Positions 42,099-50,183 of a DNA stretch of 64,000 bases are shown one piece after another. A model generated the notes under the pieces. It was not told the origin of the DNA. It saw only the letters and a list, made by a program, of their open reading frames with translations, and ran no database searches. The stretch covers positions 62,001 through 126,000 of the forward strand of contig CAZLWK010000004.1 in assembly GCA_964563395.1 (NCBI GenBank). The letters run 5' to 3'. Numbering within the stretch: the stretch's first letter is position 1; the number at the start of each line of letters is the position of its first letter. The position numbers and the translations under genes were made by a program. The stretch comes from JBEVOS01 sp964563395. Its GTDB lineage: Bacteria; Pseudomonadota; Alphaproteobacteria; Caulobacterales; Aquidulcibacteraceae.

Positions 42099-42911
42099 TC
42101 AGACCTCGGCCGTCACGCGAAGAAAGGTCGCGGGGATTTCGGTGCGCCCCGGATCGCGGCTTTGGTTTTGCCGATCGAACAGCGCGCCCAATTCCTCATG
42201 CAGCGCCTCGGCGCGGCCATCGGCCTCGGCGGCGGCATAGGCGTTCATCGTCGGCCCGTAGAAACGGCGGAACGTATCGAGGAAGGCGCGCGGCGCGCCG
42301 TCGAACCGGAAGACGTAGGTGTCGCGCTCGCAGCGCACCCGGTCGGCGCGCACGCCCGCTTCGGCGAAGCGGCGCTTAACCTCGTCCTCCTGGCCCCATG
42401 ACATCGGACTAACAAAGCCCGCCGGCGGCGCGGGCGTATAGGCGGCGCTGATCTTCAGGATTTGCGCCACGAGCGTGGGATCGCCGGGGATCCAATTGCC
42501 CATGACGATCCGCCCGCCCGATCGCGTCACCCGCACCATTTCGCGCGCGGCGTCGTCGGGGCGCGGCGCGAACATCGCGCCGAATATGGTGACGACGAGA
42601 TCGAACGAGTTTGCCTCAAGCCGCGTTAGCGCGCAGGCGTCGCCTTCCTCGAAGCGCAGATTGGCGAGGCCCGCAGCGCGCGCGCGGGCGTTGCCGGCGG
42701 CGACCAGATTGGCGGCGATATCGACGCCCAGCACATCCGCGCCGGCCTTGGCCGCCGGCAACGCGGTGGTGCCGTCGCCGCAGCCGAGATCGAGCACTTT
42801 CATGCCCGGCTCAACGCCGATGCGCGTCACCAAGTCCTCGCCGCTTTGGCGCATCGCCGCGGCGATCTGCGTGAAATCGCCTTTCTCCCACAAAGCTTTG
42901 TTCGGGTTCAT
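42099..42911 (-). CDS. SAM-dependent methyltransferase
   Basis: A 270-residue class I methyltransferase. Motif I VLDLGCGDGTTALPAAKAG and motif post-I GVDIAANLVAAG, then NSFDLVVTIFGAMFAPRPDDAAREMVRVTRSGGRIVMGNW, fit UbiE/CmoB-like enzymes. The ribosome site GGAGACTGAC precedes the ATG at 42911. It is divergent from the HxlR regulator, with an operator-like inverted repeat between the two starts, so the three methyltransferases are likely under its control. Confidence 0.88.
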   Translation of the reverse strand: MNPNKALWEKGDFTQIAAAMRQSGEDLVTRIGVEPGMKVLDLGCGDGTTALPAAKAGADVLGVDIAANLVAAGNARARAAGLANLRFEEGDACALTRLEANSFDLVVTIFGAMFAPRPDDAAREMVRVTRSGGRIVMGNWIPGDPTLVAQILKISAAYTPAPPAGFVSPMSWGQEDEVKRRFAEAGVRADRVRCERDTYVFRFDGAPRAFLDTFRRFYGPTMNAYAAAEADGRAEALHEELGALFDRQNQSRDPGRTEIPATFLRVTAEV

Positions 42912-42976
42912 GTCAGTCTCCTCGGGCGCCCCGCGCCGGCACTGCGCGCGACATGGCCTGAGCTTTCCCCGCCCTT

Positions 42977-43020
42977 CCAGTTCAGAAACTGAATCCTGGC
43001 CGATACAGAATTTGAACTGG
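42977..43020. promoter_or_regulatory. operator-like inverted repeat between HxlR and methyltransferase genes
   Basis: Arms CCAGTTCA (42977-42984) and TGAACTGG (43013-43020) are perfectly complementary across a 28-nt spacer. Inside the left half, TTCAGAAACTGAA (42981-42993) is itself a palindrome with a 3-nt centre. The element lies between the divergent starts at 42911 and 43058, the usual place for an HxlR/MarR-type repressor site. Confidence 0.65.
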
Positions 43021-43057
43021 GTCCCTCGCGCGCGTACCGTCGCGGCGGAGGTGGATC

Positions 43058-43756
43058 ATGGCCCAGGCCGGCTATGGGCAATTCTGTCCGGTCGCGATGG
43101 CGGCGGAGCTCTTGTGCACGCGCTGGACGATCGTGCTGCTGCGCGAGCTCGTGGCCGGCACGTCGCGCTTCAACGATCTGCGCCGCGGCGTGCCGCGCAT
43201 GTCGCCGGCGCTGCTTTCACAGCGGCTCAAGGAGCTGGAGGCGGCGGGCGTGGTGGAGCGGCGCCCCGTGCGCGCGGAGCCGGGCGTGTTCGAATACGTG
43301 CTGACGCCGGCGGGACGCGAGCTTGAACCGCTCGTCGAAGCGTTCGGCGTGTGGGGCCAGCGCTGGATCGACAAGGAGCTCTCGCTGCAGCATCTCGATG
43401 CGCAGCTTCTGATGTGGGACATGCGCCGCAACATCGATCCCACGCCCTTGCCGCCGCGCCGCAGCGTGATCGAATTTCAATTCCTCGATCAGCCGTCCGC
43501 GCGCCGCGCCTGGTGGCTGATCGTGGCGCCGGACGCGCCGGTCGAATTGTGCTCGGTCGAGCCGGGCTTCGACGTCGATCTCTATGTGTCGTGCGATCTG
43601 CGCACGATGACCGCGATCTGGATGGGCTATGAGCCGGTGCGTCAGGCGATCGCGCAAGGCCGAGTGCACCTGACGGGCGAGCCCGCCTTGGCCGAGCGGA
43701 TGGAGACATGGCTCGGCCTCAGCAAGCTCGCCAAGGTCGAGCGCATGGCGAGCTAG
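43058..43756 (+). CDS. HxlR-family transcriptional regulator with C-terminal SCP2-like domain
   Basis: A 232-residue protein. The first 110 residues are a winged-helix HxlR domain (FCPVAMAAELLCTRWTIVLLRELVAG, then SQRLKELEAAGVVERRPV), and the rest is a small alpha/beta domain resembling SCP2-type lipid-binding folds, ending GLSKLAKVERMAS. It probably senses a hydrophobic ligand and controls the divergent methyltransferase genes. GGAGGTGGATC precedes the ATG. The 3' end is inside a 166-bp tandem duplication; the gene itself is intact, ending at 43756. Confidence 0.9.
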   Translation: MAQAGYGQFCPVAMAAELLCTRWTIVLLRELVAGTSRFNDLRRGVPRMSPALLSQRLKELEAAGVVERRPVRAEPGVFEYVLTPAGRELEPLVEAFGVWGQRWIDKELSLQHLDAQLLMWDMRRNIDPTPLPPRRSVIEFQFLDQPSARRAWWLIVAPDAPVELCSVEPGFDVDLYVSCDLRTMTAIWMGYEPVRQAIAQGRVHLTGEPALAERMETWLGLSKLAKVERMAS

Positions 43757-43993
43757 TCGGCAGGCGTTGGTTTGACCCTCGCGCTGGATGGGCTATGAGC
43801 CGGTGCGTCAGGCGATCGCGCAAGGCCGAGTGCACCTGNNNNNNNNNNNNNNNNNNNNNNNNNNNNNNNNNNNNNNNNNNNNNNNNNNNNNNNNNNNNNN
43901 NNNNNNNNNNNNNNNNNNNNNNNNNNNNNNNNNNNNNNCGCCAAGGTCGAGCGCATGGCGAGCTAGTCGGCAGGCGTTGGTTTGACCCTCGCG
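43618..43993 (+). repeat. 166-bp tandem duplication interrupted by the assembly gap
   Basis: The unit 43618-43783 holds the last 46 codons of the HxlR gene plus 27 nt. The next 55 nt (43784-43838) exactly repeat 43618-43672. After the N-run, 55 nt (43939-43993) exactly repeat 43729-43783. The junction at 43783/43784 is sequenced, so the duplication was seen in reads; only the 56 nt interior of copy 2 is missing. Confidence 0.85.
43839..43938. other. assembly gap of 100 N
   Basis: One hundred N, the usual placeholder for a gap of unknown size, sit inside the second copy of the 166-bp repeat. If the two copies are identical the real missing sequence is 56 nt, not 100. Any frame running through this gap is an artefact. 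Confidence 0.95.
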
Positions 43994-44039
43994 GCGGCGC
44001 GTGCTTGCCTGCGCGCCGCTTGAGCGCGCGGGAGCCCAA

Positions 44040-45926
44040 ATGAACGTCGTCGTCGCAATTGGCATCATCATCACCATCGCGACCTTGATCCCGGTCGCGC
44101 TGCAATTGCGCCAGCATCCGCGCGGCCTGTTCATCCTGTTCTTCGCCGAGATGTGGGAGCGGTTTTCCTATTATGGGATGCGCGGCCTGCTGATCTTCTA
44201 TCTGACGCAGCACCTTCTGTTCGACGATGCGCTCGCCCAGGGCCAATACGGCGCCTACACCTCGCTTGTTTATCTGATGCCGCTGATCGGCGGTTTCCTG
44301 GCGGACCGTTATCTCGGCACGCGCAAGGCGATCGCGTTCGGCGCGCTCTTGCTGGTCGCGGGCCATTTGGCGATGGCGGTGGAGGGCCCGCCGGCGCGTC
44401 AGACGCTCACTTATGAAGGCGCGACGTATCAATTCGTCACCGAAGGCCGCGCCGATGAACGCCAGACGCGCCTCGTCGTCGATGGCGCGCCCTATGCGGT
44501 GGCGCCGGGCGAAGGCGGCGGCATCGCCATTGTGGATTTGCCGGCCAATGCGGCGCTCCCGCAGACCTTGCCGTCGGGCTCATACGAACTCGGCGTCGAA
44601 GGCCGTTCGCCGCTTTATGTGTCGATCTTCTATGTCGCGCTGTCGCTGATCGTGATGGGCGTGGGCTTCTTGAAGCCGAACATTTCAACCATCGTCGGCC
44701 AACTCTATCCGGAGGGCGATCCGCGCCGCGATCCCGGCTTCACGCTCTATTATTACGGCATCAATCTCGGCGCCTTCTGGGCGTCGGTCCTGTGCGGCTT
44801 GTTGGGCCAGACAATGGGCTGGTGGGCGGGTTTCGGTCTCGCGGGCCTTGGCATGATCGCCGGCTTCATCGTGTTTCAATGGGGAAAGCCCTGGCTTGAA
44901 GGCAAGGGCGAGCCGCCCGAGCCCGATAAGCTCGCGCGTCCGCTGATCGGGCCGCTCAATCGCGAATGGCTGATTTACGTCATGGGGCTCGCGGGCGTGG
45001 GCGCGGTCTGGGCGATTCTCACGTTCGATGCGCAGGTGCGCGACGCGACCGCCGCGGCGATCGCCGCGTTCCGCGCGGAGGCGGGCGAAGCGGCCGCTTT
45101 GCCGGCGGCGCTCGCGGCGTCGGATTTCTTCGCGGTGGTCGGCGCGTTGCTCGTCGCGGGCTCTGTGATCGTGCTCGCCTATCTCGTCTGGCAGATGGCG
45201 ACGCGGTTCAACGCGCAGGAGCGCGGGCGCCTTTCCCTCGCGCTGATCCTGATCGCGTTCTCGGTGGTGTTCTGGACCTTGTTCGAACAAGCGGGCTCCT
45301 CGCTCAATTTGTTCGCCGATCGGCACACGCAATTGCCCTCCGACGGCTTCATGACGGTCACGGCGGCGCAGACGCAGAGTTTCAATTCCGGCTTCATCCT
45401 GCTTCTGGCGCCGGTGTTCGCCGCGCTCTGGGTGTTCCTGGGGCGCCGTTCGCTTGATCCCAATCCGTCGATGAAATTCGCGCTGGCGCTGATCCAGGTC
45501 GGCTTGTCCTTCCTGATCCTCGTTTGGGGCGCGACCTTCGCCGACGACAGCTTTCGCATGCCGCTTTTCTTCCTGGCGTTCGCCTATCTCGCCCAGACGA
45601 CGGGTGAATTGTGCCTCTCGCCCGTGGGCCTCTCCATGGTCACCAAGCTTTCGCCGCAACTTGTCGTCTCAACGGTGATGGCGGTGTGGTTCCTCGCCAG
45701 CGCCTGGGCGCAATGGCTGGGCGGCATTGTCGCGCGATTGACGGCCGTGGAGACGGTGAACGGCCAAGTGCTGGATCCGGCGTCCTCGCTCGCCACTTAT
45801 CTCGACGTCTATGGCCGGCTCGGCTGGGTGACGATCGCCATCGGCGTGGGGCTCGCGGTCCTCAGTTTCGCGCTCAATCGCCTGGCCGGGCCCGCAAGCG
45901 CGCCGCGCGAAAAGGCGCCCGCCTAA
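44040..45926 (+). CDS. POT-family proton-dependent peptide transporter
   Basis: A 628-residue major-facilitator protein of the POT/PTR family. The proton-coupling motif EMWERFSYYGMR is in helix 1 (ExxERFxYY), and the PTR signature LYYYGINLGAF is present. About 14 hydrophobic segments are visible. A polar insert of some 80 residues (after AGHLAMAVEGP, up to VEGRSPLY) lies between helices 4 and 5. It imports di- and tripeptides with protons. GGGAGCCCAA precedes the ATG at 44040. Confidence 0.92.
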   Translation: MNVVVAIGIIITIATLIPVALQLRQHPRGLFILFFAEMWERFSYYGMRGLLIFYLTQHLLFDDALAQGQYGAYTSLVYLMPLIGGFLADRYLGTRKAIAFGALLLVAGHLAMAVEGPPARQTLTYEGATYQFVTEGRADERQTRLVVDGAPYAVAPGEGGGIAIVDLPANAALPQTLPSGSYELGVEGRSPLYVSIFYVALSLIVMGVGFLKPNISTIVGQLYPEGDPRRDPGFTLYYYGINLGAFWASVLCGLLGQTMGWWAGFGLAGLGMIAGFIVFQWGKPWLEGKGEPPEPDKLARPLIGPLNREWLIYVMGLAGVGAVWAILTFDAQVRDATAAAIAAFRAEAGEAAALPAALAASDFFAVVGALLVAGSVIVLAYLVWQMATRFNAQERGRLSLALILIAFSVVFWTLFEQAGSSLNLFADRHTQLPSDGFMTVTAAQTQSFNSGFILLLAPVFAALWVFLGRRSLDPNPSMKFALALIQVGLSFLILVWGATFADDSFRMPLFFLAFAYLAQTTGELCLSPVGLSMVTKLSPQLVVSTVMAVWFLASAWAQWLGGIVARLTAVETVNGQVLDPASSLATYLDVYGRLGWVTIAIGVGLAVLSFALNRLAGPASAPREKAPA

Positions 45927-46148
45927 GCGGCGTTAACCATGTTTTTGGGACGTCTTTCGCGGACCGCGCTGCATCGCGGCGTGGCCGCGCCCCGCTGTGG
46001 CTAGCCGGTTTGCGAAGGGGGCTAAATCTGCTTCTGTAGCGTTCTCGGGGCGTGGGCGCCGGACCGCCGCAAAGCAGCGCCGCTGCGGCCGGATTTGTCC
46101 GCCAAAACTTGAGCGCGCCCGGTCTTGGCGCAACGGAGCAGAGGGCGG

Positions 46149-47561
46149 ATGAGCAGCAGATCGGGCCGGGCGAGCGTGAAGAAAAAGCCGGCCGCGCTCG
46201 CCAAGGCGGGGCCGCCCGCGCGCGCCGAGGACGACAAGCTCACCGGCTACGATCTGCTTTTGGGGTGGACCGCGCGCGACGCCGCGCGCGATCCGATCGG
46301 GTTTTCCGCGCCGCGCGCGGCGCCCGCGCCAGAAGCGGGCGAATCTCCGATCCTTTATGGCGAGGATCGCCATCTGGTGACGATCGCGCCCACCGGCGCG
46401 GGCAAGGGCCGCTCGATCATCATTCCCAATCTCTTGCGCTTCGAAGGCTCGGTGATCGTCATCGATCCCAAGGGCGAGACCTGGCACACCACCAACCGCC
46501 GCCGACGCGAAATGGGCCAGGAGGTGCGCCTCCTCGATCCGTTCGGCGTGATTTCGCGCCGCACCGACAGCCTCAATCCCTTCGACCTGTTCGACCGCCC
46601 CGGCGCGCTCTTGGATGCGGACGCCGAGATGCTCGCCTCGTTGCTCGCGGGCGACGCCGGTTTTCACAAGGAGCCGTTCTGGGACAATTGGGGCCGCTCG
46701 CTGATGAGCGGCGTTATCGCCGCGGTGGCCGAGACCGGCGGCGGCGGCGAGCGCCATTTCGGCAAGGTGCGCGAAATCCTGATGAGCGACGACGCGGTCT
46801 ATAATCTGGCCGCGCTGATCGAGAACCATGAGCACCTCAATCGGCTCTCCAAGCAGAACATTTCCTCCTTCCTGCCGATCACGGAACAGACGCGCTCGGG
46901 CATTCTGTCCACCGCGCAAAGCTATCTGAAGGTCGTCAATTCCGATTCCGCCCTGCGCTCGCTGTCGCGCTCCACCATTGATCTCGACGCGGTGCGCAAG
47001 GGCGACCCGATGACGATCTATATCGTCGTCCCGCCCGATAAGCTGGAAAGCCATGGCGCGCTTCTGCGTCTATGGGTGGGCGCGCTGATGCTCACGGTGA
47101 TGGGGCGTCGCCGGCGCCCGAAGCGCTCCACGCTGTTCCTGCTCGACGAGTGCGCGCAGCTGGGCGAGTTCGGCCCCTTGCGCCAATCCATGACGCTGCT
47201 GCGCGGCTATGGCCTGCAGGTCTGGCCGTTCTTCCAGGATCTGTCGCAGCTGCAACGCCTCTATCCGAACGATTGGCGCACCATCTTCAACAATGCCGGC
47301 GTCTTCCAGCTGTTTGGCGTCGCCAATCATCTGATGGCGCGCGAAAGCGCCGACCTCATCGGCGATGTGGACGCCGACGTGCTGCGCAACATGCCCAAGG
47401 ATCGTCAGGTGATCGCCATTTCCGGGGACAAGGCGCTGAACGCGCGTCTGCCGGATTATCTGGTCGACGCGCCCTTCGCCGGCCAATGGGACCCCAATCC
47501 CATGTTCGAGACCGAGCCGACCGCGCCGCCCAAACCGCGCACGCGCGGTCCAGGGCGCTAG
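46149..47561 (+). CDS. VirD4/TraG-like coupling ATPase, isolated
   Basis: A 470-residue RecA-type ATPase of the type IV secretion coupling family. Walker A is APTGAGKGRSI (80-90), the following VIVIDPKGE and the Walker B region STLFLLDECAQLG match VirD4/TraG; RSGILSTAQSYLKVV and VWPFFQDLSQLQRLYPNDW are also family patterns. Unlike most VirD4 proteins it has no N-terminal membrane helices, only a basic stretch. No relaxase, pilus or other T4SS gene is in the window. The start is ATG 46149. The gene ends 4 nt inside the convergent metallo-beta-lactamase gene. Confidence 0.85.
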   Translation: MSSRSGRASVKKKPAALAKAGPPARAEDDKLTGYDLLLGWTARDAARDPIGFSAPRAAPAPEAGESPILYGEDRHLVTIAPTGAGKGRSIIIPNLLRFEGSVIVIDPKGETWHTTNRRRREMGQEVRLLDPFGVISRRTDSLNPFDLFDRPGALLDADAEMLASLLAGDAGFHKEPFWDNWGRSLMSGVIAAVAETGGGGERHFGKVREILMSDDAVYNLAALIENHEHLNRLSKQNISSFLPITEQTRSGILSTAQSYLKVVNSDSALRSLSRSTIDLDAVRKGDPMTIYIVVPPDKLESHGALLRLWVGALMLTVMGRRRRPKRSTLFLLDECAQLGEFGPLRQSMTLLRGYGLQVWPFFQDLSQLQRLYPNDWRTIFNNAGVFQLFGVANHLMARESADLIGDVDADVLRNMPKDRQVIAISGDKALNARLPDYLVDAPFAGQWDPNPMFETEPTAPPKPRTRGPGR

Positions 47562-48430
47562 CGTCGGCGCTGGGCGGCGAGCTCGGCCTCGAAGGCCTCC
47601 TGCAAACTGGTGTTGAAGGCCTGTAGCGCGCGTGGATCGACGAAGGCGTTCGCATCGCCCGCGATCTGCGCGGCCCGCCGCGCCTCCATGTCGAAGAACA
47701 TGGGGTGCGAGGCCAGGAAGATGTCCGCGCTCATCTCCGCCACGCGTTTGAAGCTGTATCGGAAATCCTCGACGATCCGGTCATAGGCGGGCGGCTCAAG
47801 GCTGTGTCCCGCCACCGTCGCCGAGCAATGGAAGAAGACGCTGCGCGCGCGCCCGTCCGCTCCACGCGTCCGCATGGTCCAGGAGGTGCAGCCCTTGGAA
47901 TGGCCGGGCGTCATCACTGCGGTGAGTGTGGTCCCTCCAATCGTCACCGTCTCGCCGTCGGCGATCACGCGATCCACGCTGACCGGGGGCGTGCGCACGC
48001 CCGCGCTCGGCCCGTAATCGACCATGCCCGCTTCGAGCGCCGGCTTGTCGGCCGCGCTGGCGATCATCGCCGCGCCCGACGCGGCCTTGAGCGCGGCCAG
48101 GCCCCCTGAATGGTCCCAATGCGCGTGGCTGTTCAAAAGAAAGCGCACGTCGCGAATGTCGAAGCCAAGCGCGGCGATGTTCGATGAGATCAGCGGCGCT
48201 GATTCGACGAGGCCGCCATCGATGAGGATGTGGCCCTCGGGCGTCGTCACGAGGAAGGCCGAGACGCCGGCGACGCCGACATAATGCACGTTCCCATGGA
48301 TCGTGAACGGCGCGACGGGGCGATTCCATTCGGCCCGCTGCGCGGCGAAGCTCTCATAGGTCGGCTGCGAGGCGGCCGGACCGGAGGCGCAGGCGCAGAG
48401 CGCGGTCAGCGCGAAAAGTGCGTATTTCAT
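47558..48430 (-). CDS. subclass B3-type metallo-beta-lactamase
   Basis: A 290-residue exported metallohydrolase. The N-terminal signal (MKYALFALTALCACASG) may be a lipoprotein signal. Zinc ligands match subclass B3: SHAHWDH (His102, His104, Asp106, His107), TPGHSKGCTSW (His177) and LASHPMFF (His242). The B3-specific GCTSW after the fourth histidine supports this class, so carbapenem and other beta-lactam hydrolysis in the periplasm is plausible; some members have other substrates. It lies between the peptide gene with its terminator and the VirD4-like gene. Confidence 0.88.
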   Translation of the reverse strand: MKYALFALTALCACASGPAASQPTYESFAAQRAEWNRPVAPFTIHGNVHYVGVAGVSAFLVTTPEGHILIDGGLVESAPLISSNIAALGFDIRDVRFLLNSHAHWDHSGGLAALKAASGAAMIASAADKPALEAGMVDYGPSAGVRTPPVSVDRVIADGETVTIGGTTLTAVMTPGHSKGCTSWTMRTRGADGRARSVFFHCSATVAGHSLEPPAYDRIVEDFRYSFKRVAEMSADIFLASHPMFFDMEARRAAQIAGDANAFVDPRALQAFNTSLQEAFEAELAAQRRR

Positions 48431-48500
48431 GCGGAAAACCTCACCAAGGCGCGCAGCATGGCCGGCTTGGATCGGCGGCGCAATGAGCGGCGGCGCACAG

Positions 48501-48530
48501 CAAAACGCCGCCGGCCAGGGGCCGACGGCG
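48501..48530 (-). terminator. intrinsic terminator of the Ala/Lys-rich peptide gene
   Basis: Arms CGCCGCCGGCC (48506-48516) and GGCCGACGGCG (48520-48530) form an 11-bp stem with one wobble and a 3-nt loop. On the minus strand it is followed by TTTTG. It lies 28 nt after the peptide stop codon and ahead of the metallo-beta-lactamase gene. Confidence 0.75.
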
Positions 48531-48557
48531 CTCGCATTACAAAACGAAAGAAGAAGC

Positions 48558-48632
48558 TTACTTCTTCTTCGCCGCCTTCTTCGCCGCTTTCGCGGGCGCT
48601 TTCTTCGCGGCTTTCTTCTTGGCAGCAGCCAT
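48558..48632 (-). CDS. 24-residue Ala/Lys-rich histone-H1-like peptide
   Basis: The frame encodes 24 residues: MAAAKKKAAKKAP then AKAAKKAAKKK, about half lysine and the rest alanine with one proline. This is the composition of histone H1-like C-terminal tails and of AlgP/HC2-type bacterial proteins, which bind nucleic acid non-specifically. GGGAGGG lies 5 nt before the ATG at 48632. A promoter-like pair and a palindrome are upstream and an intrinsic terminator is downstream, so it looks like a complete single-gene unit. It is below the usual annotation cutoff. Function (nucleoid or RNA binding) is inference. Confidence 0.7.
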   Translation of the reverse strand: MAAAKKKAAKKAPAKAAKKAAKKK

Positions 48633-48650
48633 AAGTACCCTCCCAGACAG

Positions 48651-48666
48651 GTGAGACGAATCTCAC
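48651..48666. promoter_or_regulatory. palindrome GTGAGA-CGAA-TCTCAC upstream of the peptide gene
   Basis: A perfect 6-bp inverted repeat around a 4-nt centre, overlapping the promoter-like -10 element of the peptide gene by 2 nt. It could be an operator or a leader hairpin; on the minus strand the loop reads TTCG. Confidence 0.45.
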
Positions 48667-48692
48667 GTTACGCAAGCGCGCGCGGTTGTAAA
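48665..48692 (-). promoter_or_regulatory. promoter-like elements of the peptide gene
   Basis: On the minus strand, TTTACA (48692-48687) and TAACGT (48670-48665) are 16 nt apart and about 33 nt before the peptide start. The match to sigma-70 consensus is moderate. Confidence 0.35.
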
Positions 48693-48705
48693 TACGCGCC
48701 GCGCT

Positions 48706-50124
48706 TCACATGCCGCCGATCGTCAATCCCTTGATGTAGAGAGTCGGCTGTCCAACGCCGACGGGAACGCTTTGTCCGGCCTTGCCGCACGTGCCCACGC
48801 CATCGTCGAGCTTGAGATCGTCGCCCACCATCGTCACGCGTGTCAGCGCGGAAGGCCCATCGCCGATCAGCGTCGCGCCCTTGATCGGCGCTCTGATTCG
48901 CCCGTCCTCGACGAGATAGGCTTCCGTGCATTGAAACACGAACTTGCCGCTCGTGATGTCCACCTGGCCGCCGCCGAAATTGACCGCGTAGACGCCGTTT
49001 TTCAGCGCGGCGAGGATTTCCTCCGGCTTCTTGTCGCCGCCGAGCATGAACGTGTTGGTCATGCGCGGCATCGGCCGATGCGCGTATGATTCGCGCCGCC
49101 CATTGCCGGTGGGCTGAACGCCCATGAGGCGCGCATTCATCCGGTCCTGCAGATAGCCCTTGAGCACGCCGTCCTCGATCAGCACGGTGCGGCCCGTGGG
49201 CGTGCCTTCATCGTCGAACGTCAGCGAGCCGCGCCGATTCTCGAACGTGCCGTCGTCCACAACCGTGACGCCTGGCGAGGCCACGCGCTCGCCGATCTTG
49301 CCCGCGAACGCGGATGACCCCTTGCGATTAAAATCGCCTTCAAGGCCGTGCCCCACCGCTTCGTGCAGCAGCACGCCCGGCCAGCCCGGCCCAAGCACCA
49401 CGTCCATCTCGCCGGCGGGCGCGGGGATCGAATCGAGATTGACGAGCGCGATGCGCAGCGCCTCGTCCGCCATCGCCTTCCAGCGTTCCGGCGCGAGGAA
49501 AGCCTCATAGGCTTCGCGCCCGCCCGCGCCGCACGATCCGGATTCGCGCCGGCCCGCGCGCTCCACCGTCACCGAGACATTCACGCGCACGAGCGGACGC
49601 GCATCGTCATAGCGCTGGCCGTCCGGGCGCAGCACCGTCACCTCGCGGCGCGATCCCGCGAGCGAGACCATCACCTGAACCACGGCCGGGTCCTTGGCGC
49701 GCAGATAGGCGTCGATCTCCGCCATCAGCGCGGTCTTGTCGGTGAAGGCGGGCGCGGCAATCGGGTCGATGTCGCCATAGAGGCGCTTATTGGTGCGCTG
49801 GGGTGAGACGTCGAGCGCGCCGTCATGGCCGCGCTTCACGCTGGCGGCCGCGTCCGCCGCGCGCGCAACGGCGTCCTCGTCGAAGCCGCTGGCGTGGCCA
49901 TAGCCGGCCCGCTCGCCGGCGACGACGCGCAGCCCAAAGCCTTGCGCCACATCGTAGCTGGCCGATTTCAGCCGCCCATCGTCCCAGACGAAGCTTTCCG
50001 AGCGGCTGTCCTCGACGAACAATTCCGCATCGTCCGCGCCCTTGGCGGCGTCGGCGAGGATGCGGCCGGCGGCGGTCCAATCGAGCGCCGCGGCCGGCGC
50101 GGGCGAGGTGAGGGTGTCGGCCAT
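48706..50124 (-). CDS. tldD: TldD metalloprotease subunit
   Basis: A 472-residue TldD. The zinc-binding HEAVGH motif is at 254-259 (LLHEAVGHGLEGD), which distinguishes it from PmbA/TldE. The N-terminal domain carries RSESFVWDDGRLKSASYD and the C-terminal domain GGQVDITSGKFVFQCTEAYLVEDG and TLYIKGLTIGG. With TldE (26.9-28.2 kb here) it forms the protease that trims modified peptides. Start ATG 50124; the frame continues upstream without homology. The two exported TPR proteins lie just beyond. Confidence 0.95.
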   Translation of the reverse strand: MADTLTSPAPAAALDWTAAGRILADAAKGADDAELFVEDSRSESFVWDDGRLKSASYDVAQGFGLRVVAGERAGYGHASGFDEDAVARAADAAASVKRGHDGALDVSPQRTNKRLYGDIDPIAAPAFTDKTALMAEIDAYLRAKDPAVVQVMVSLAGSRREVTVLRPDGQRYDDARPLVRVNVSVTVERAGRRESGSCGAGGREAYEAFLAPERWKAMADEALRIALVNLDSIPAPAGEMDVVLGPGWPGVLLHEAVGHGLEGDFNRKGSSAFAGKIGERVASPGVTVVDDGTFENRRGSLTFDDEGTPTGRTVLIEDGVLKGYLQDRMNARLMGVQPTGNGRRESYAHRPMPRMTNTFMLGGDKKPEEILAALKNGVYAVNFGGGQVDITSGKFVFQCTEAYLVEDGRIRAPIKGATLIGDGPSALTRVTMVGDDLKLDDGVGTCGKAGQSVPVGVGQPTLYIKGLTIGGM

Positions 50125-50183
50125 GATGCGCCTTTCGTGATGTCCTGGTCGGGACTCATATAGGCGCGCGGGGCCGGCGTCGC

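Noticed and set aside
43719..44432. frames running across the N-gap
   Set aside because: They include unknown bases and a duplicated gene end, so they are assembly artefacts.
45933..45940. TTAACCAT, a possible CtrA half-site
   Set aside because: A single 8-mer is expected by chance in a window of this size and the second half (TTAA after 7 nt) is missing.
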